Under the pieces are notes generated by a model. It saw only the letters and a list, made by a program, of their open reading frames with translations, did not search any database and was not told where the DNA came from. This document shows, one piece after another, positions 60,580 through 64,000 of a stretch of DNA of 64,000 nt (positions within the stretch are counted from its first letter, which is position 1; each line of letters opens with the position of its first letter). This DNA is from Onthophagus taurus (lineage: Eukaryota; Arthropoda; Insecta; Coleoptera; Scarabaeidae): assembly GCF_036711975.1 (NCBI RefSeq), contig NC_091971.1, positions 6,765,501-6,829,500 on the forward strand, read 5' to 3'. A program made the translations under genes and the position numbers.

Positions 60580-62388
60580 TTTATTTTTATTACGTTGGGT
60601 TTTTTGAGAATATAAAATGTGTAAAAAAAGTGAAATAAAAAGAGGAAAATCAAGAGCTTAAAACCCCAGTTGCCTATGGTGACCTTATAATTTCATTTAG
60701 TTTGAAAATTTTAAAAAATTAATACAAAAAAATTCAAAATTGGCGTTTTTATCGAAATTATCTTAAAAAAAAAATTATAGCTGCGGCTGTTTCGTGTAAA
60801 ATTAATTGTAACATGTAGTGGTTGGTTTTCGGTGTAAATTAATTTCTTTCGTGTATTTAACTTTCGAAATAATGATATTCTCTTTGGAAAGTTTTTGGGA
60901 CAAGTTTTGGAAAAAACAATTTTTTAGTCACCTTTCTGTTGTTCTTTCCGTTTATTTCATTGAATTCGCTTTCTTTTTTGAGTCTTTTGAGAAACATAAA
61001 AAGAAATGGTTGTTGAAGAACCAAATTTTTTTATGTTTTTAAAATAAGAATTAAAAAAAAATAAATGTGGTTCATTATTATCTGTGAGAAGTATTCGTCT
61101 AATAGACTGAAGATATTTTTACAATATAATATTACTGTTATATCGAATCTTAAAAAAAAAATAATAAGAATAAACTTCATTTTACGAATATTTTTAGATC
61201 GTAAGAAATGGACTTTTAGAACGCACATTTCTACGAGTTAATGATGATCGATAGTTTTTACGAAATATTTTTTCGTAAGCTTTTTAATTTGGTCTAAATT
61301 TTAAAAATACAATGCTACTGAATAACAAAACTAAAATTAATACTAGAACTAGAAAGTTGTTAGTTTAATCAACAACTAAAGGCGAATCATAGTAAAAATC
61401 ATGATATTACTTGATATTATTACTATGATGTCATGATATTATTTTAATACAACCTCTTCTTTCTAAAATTTAGACTAAAATAAAAAGACCATTTTTTATT
61501 AATTTAATTGTTTAATATTTTTTCCTTTGACGTCGATACCTCGTTCGTCTAAACGGTGTTATTTAAAAAATTGTTTATAGTTGGTCGAACGGGTTTCGTG
61601 TCGGTTTGTTAACCACAACTTATTCGTTTATTGTTCCCCTATTATTATTATTAATCTATTATTATTGATCGTTTTTTTTAAACAAGTTTTAACCCAATTT
61701 TTTATTAGAAAAGCTTTCACATTACAAATGAATAAATACAGAGCAGTACAAAACCATTAAATGATTTTTATTTTTTGATATAGCAATAAAAGTTTTTTCT
61801 CAAAACATTTCCGCGAGTACCGTTGGTTTATTTAAGAGTTTATGGGAGTTATTTTTTACACGACAATCTAAATAAATTGTAAAACGGTATTTGGGGAGGT
61901 GTTATTTTGCTTTTTTTGCTAACAATACAATAAAAGTACAAAGTGTTAATCATAAAAATAGGATTAATTTTTCTTTTTGGTTTAATAAAAAGTAATTTGT
62001 TGATATTTGAATAAATGTGAAAGTTTTATTTCTTTTTTTTATTATTATTATTATTGATATGTAATTACATTATTATTTCTGATTTTTTGGGAATTTTATA
62101 GTAAATTAGTTGTATATAAAAAGATATATTCAGTAGCTCACTGTTATATAACAAAAAAACATAAAAAAACAAGTATTTGGTAGTCACTTTAGGTACAATT
62201 TAATAACGCTACTGATTTCAAAAAAGAAGGCTCAAAATTTTTCTAAAAAATATGTATAAACAACATTTATAAATTATTGTTGTTTAAAACTTATAATTTT
62301 CTGATAGCTTTAATTTTTTTCTTTGATTTTAAAGGAAAAATCTGTATATTTATAATTTTTTTTAAATAAATATTTTCTTTGTAAAAAT
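60580..62388. other. Convergent gap between Neuroguidin and the unknown gene
   Basis: A polyadenylation signal AATAAA for Neuroguidin lies at 60634-60639. The rest is very AT-rich with poly-A/T runs, an ATT microsatellite near 62040, and one short CTAGAAC-family trace at about 61340. No gene was recognised; frames at 60818-61228 are AT-rich chance frames. Confidence 0.55.
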
Positions 62389-63215
62389 TTATGTCTCTCC
62401 ATATTCCAAAGGATAACACCGAGTCCTTTTCACCGCCAATTCTTTTCCATCGCTATAAACCCCTTTGCAAAAATTGTACGATCTCGATCTATCCGATTTA
62501 ATCCTTTGGAGTTCCTGAGATTTTTCATGAAAACCTTCATCGTAAAATGTATGCTCGGAAAATTCGGGATTATCATACTTAAATATCCTATTTTTTAAAT
62601 GAGGAAGTTTCGGCGTTGATAACTAAATATAAACATTATTCATAACTAATTTAAAATAAATTTTTAACAATCACCCTTTCCATAGCATAAGGAAACGGAG
62701 GTGTATAACTCGTTTGCATTGTTGTTCCATAATCATTAAAAGTTGTACTGAGACAAAATTCATTGTGAGACCCACACGGAAGCAAACTAAAAAATAAAAT
62801 TAATAAAAATTTAAAAAAAAGTTATATTAGATACTCTTTATAACTCATATAAGTCATCATATGTTTCCGATTTGATGGGGTAAACCTGGAAGGTTTATAT
62901 CGTTGACTCAACATATCCATAGTTTCGGTGATGTACGGTGGTTGTTCATCAAAACCGAGATGTTTATAATGCGATTTAAACAAATTAATACTCCCCGGGC
63001 AATACGGATCTTCATCAAAAGGAAGAGTGTCTCTAAATTGATCCCAATCTTCTACTTTTACTGGTAAACTATACGTGCGTTTCGTGAACAACACATTTTT
63101 TATCACTTCATCTCGAGGAACAGTCAAGTCTAACTAAAAAAAAGTTTAATTGAAAAGTTGTGATAATTTTAATAAAATTTACTCGAAATTCCGGGCAAAT
63201 TATCGATCGGGGCAT
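62389..63215 (-). CDS. Unrecognised 225-residue protein, possibly axonemal
   Basis: I do not recognise this gene. Exons in coding order: 63183-63215, 62835-63133, 62675-62786, 62389-62622; phases agree at each junction, which supports a real gene. Starts MPRSIICPEFR; then DEVIKNVLFTKRTYSLPV, FRDTLPFDEDPYCPGSI, SHYKHLGFDEQPPYITETMD, CLSTTFNDYGTTMQTSYTPP and TKLPHL-like STPKLPHLKNRIF; ends RCYPLEYGET. It has no signal peptide or membrane segment, and is rich in Tyr, Pro and Phe in short motifs. That composition recalls small microtubule-inner proteins of cilia and sperm tails, but this is a guess. The second donor (AAAGA|GTATCT) is used although the frame would stay open for three more codons. 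It is divergent from Caper with about 520 bases between starts. Confidence 0.75.
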
Positions 63216-63733
63216 TTTCTTTTTTTAAAATGAGTACAAGAAAAGCAGAGTTGAGGTGTTGATTGAAATTTGAAATTGAAGATTGTTTTGACAGAAAATG
63301 ATACCAACCTAAATTGTTTTCAATAATAAAATAAGACGAGAAGGAGTAAGTTTTTAAGGGCTAATTTTTAATAAATTTTTATGTTATAATCAAGAACGAT
63401 GTACCATAAGGTCCTTGGTTATCATATCAAATTTATATATAAATAAATATGAATTTATAAGTAGTGCCATCTATAATCGAATAGTAACTTTAATCAAGAC
63501 GACAATTGATTACTTTATGTTGTCACTTGTCAGCCATTTTCTACTAAACTTATCTCTAATCGGTGGTGCATCTCGAGTTTTCGTCAAGTTTTTTTGGATC
63601 GCGTCTCGCCGAAATCATTACCTAACTTGTGAATTTGTGTTGCTTCATCCGTAGGTCGTCGAATTAATAATTTTCTTGGCCCGGAAGGATTTTCCTGCTC
63701 GAAGCCCGTTGTCCGAATCCCGTTCAGGCGAAC
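63216..63733. promoter_or_regulatory. Divergent promoter region, unknown gene / Caper
   Basis: 518 bases between opposite start codons. The part next to Caper is GC-richer (CCCGGAAGGATTTTCCTGCT) and probably is its 5' UTR. No TATA box stands out. Confidence 0.5.
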
Positions 63734-63787
63734 ATGGCGGAAGATATTGACGTTGAAGCTATGCTAGAAGCCCCGTACAAAAAAGAG
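63734..63787 (+). CDS. Caper: Caper/RBM39, first coding exon only (gene runs off the window)
   Basis: Reads MAEDIDVEAMLEAPYKKE, then donor GAG|GTCAGT at 63788. Vertebrate RBM39 begins MADDIDIEAMLEAPYKKD, so the identification of this 18-residue start is strong despite its shortness. RBM39 is a nuclear SR-like splicing factor with RNA-recognition motifs; those exons lie beyond the window. The start codon sits in the context AACATGG. Confidence 0.85.
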
Positions 63788-64000
63788 GTCAGTGTCCGAT
63801 TCAAATTAGATATTACGATTAGTTTATTTTACGTAAAAATATATAATATAGAACGCCAGTTTATGAACTTAAATGGCAAGTACGATGGTCGGAAAATGTA
63901 AAAAAAGCTACGAGACAAGATAAACATGTTCGTACTTGACATTTTCCTTGTATGAGTGTTTTAGTTTTTTAAATGTTTTTTTTTAGTTTATAATTAATAA
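63788..64000 (+). other. Start of Caper intron 1
   Basis: AT-rich, no exon seen before the window ends. Confidence 0.6.

Noticed and set aside
1-64000. CRISPR array, bacterial operon or phage-like region
   Set aside because: The tandem repeats here have no unique spacers of even size, the genes are spliced, and all products are eukaryotic.

Overview
The window is nuclear DNA of an insect. It is AT-rich, its genes are split by short introns with ordinary GT-AG sites, and every recognised product has an insect or general animal counterpart (Rim, a CRAL-TRIO protein, ferrochelatase, Mitoguardin, Unzipped, Cables, Neuroguidin, Caper/RBM39). A beetle is my best guess, from the overall feel of sequence and repeats; that is inference. 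All gene models were built by hand by joining exons whose reading phases agree.

Layout. 1-20 kb (+): most of the synaptic active-zone gene Rim, with Rab-binding helix, zinc finger, PDZ, C2A and C2B domains; its 5' end may lie outside the window. 20-24.7 kb: Rim 3' UTR and intergenic DNA. 24.7-29.4 kb (+): a clavesin/alpha-TTP-like CRAL-TRIO lipid carrier. 30.3-31.8 kb (-): ferrochelatase, the last step of haem synthesis. 32.2-53.3 kb (-): Mitoguardin, a mitochondrial outer-membrane protein, interrupted by one 18-kb intron. That intron holds, on the opposite strand, the gene for the GPI-anchored adhesion protein Unzipped and a tRNA-Pro gene. 54.2-58.1 kb (+): Cables, a cyclin-box protein that links Cdk and Abl kinases. 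59.2-60.6 kb (+): Neuroguidin, a ribosome-biogenesis factor. 62.4-63.2 kb (-): a small unrecognised protein. 63.7 kb to the end (+): first coding exon of Caper/RBM39, divergent from it.

The genes form no pathway; this is an ordinary mixed neighbourhood with two divergent pairs (Mitoguardin/Cables, unknown/Caper) and two convergent pairs (CRAL-TRIO/ferrochelatase, Neuroguidin/unknown). Repeats sit mostly in introns: broken non-LTR retrotransposons, two terminal-inverted-repeat elements, a dispersed hairpin family built on CTAGAACTAACACTAG, a dispersed GC-rich family with the core CGCAAGCGACCTCGG, a 180-bp tandem array inserted into a copy of that family, and a minisatellite in Cables.

The most useful observations are the alternative exons of Rim that reading phase makes exclusive, a possible zinc-finger-only Rim isoform, the GC-AG intron in ferrochelatase, and the nested-gene intron of Mitoguardin. 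I saw no prokaryote-like system, no CRISPR array and no clearly new biochemical system.
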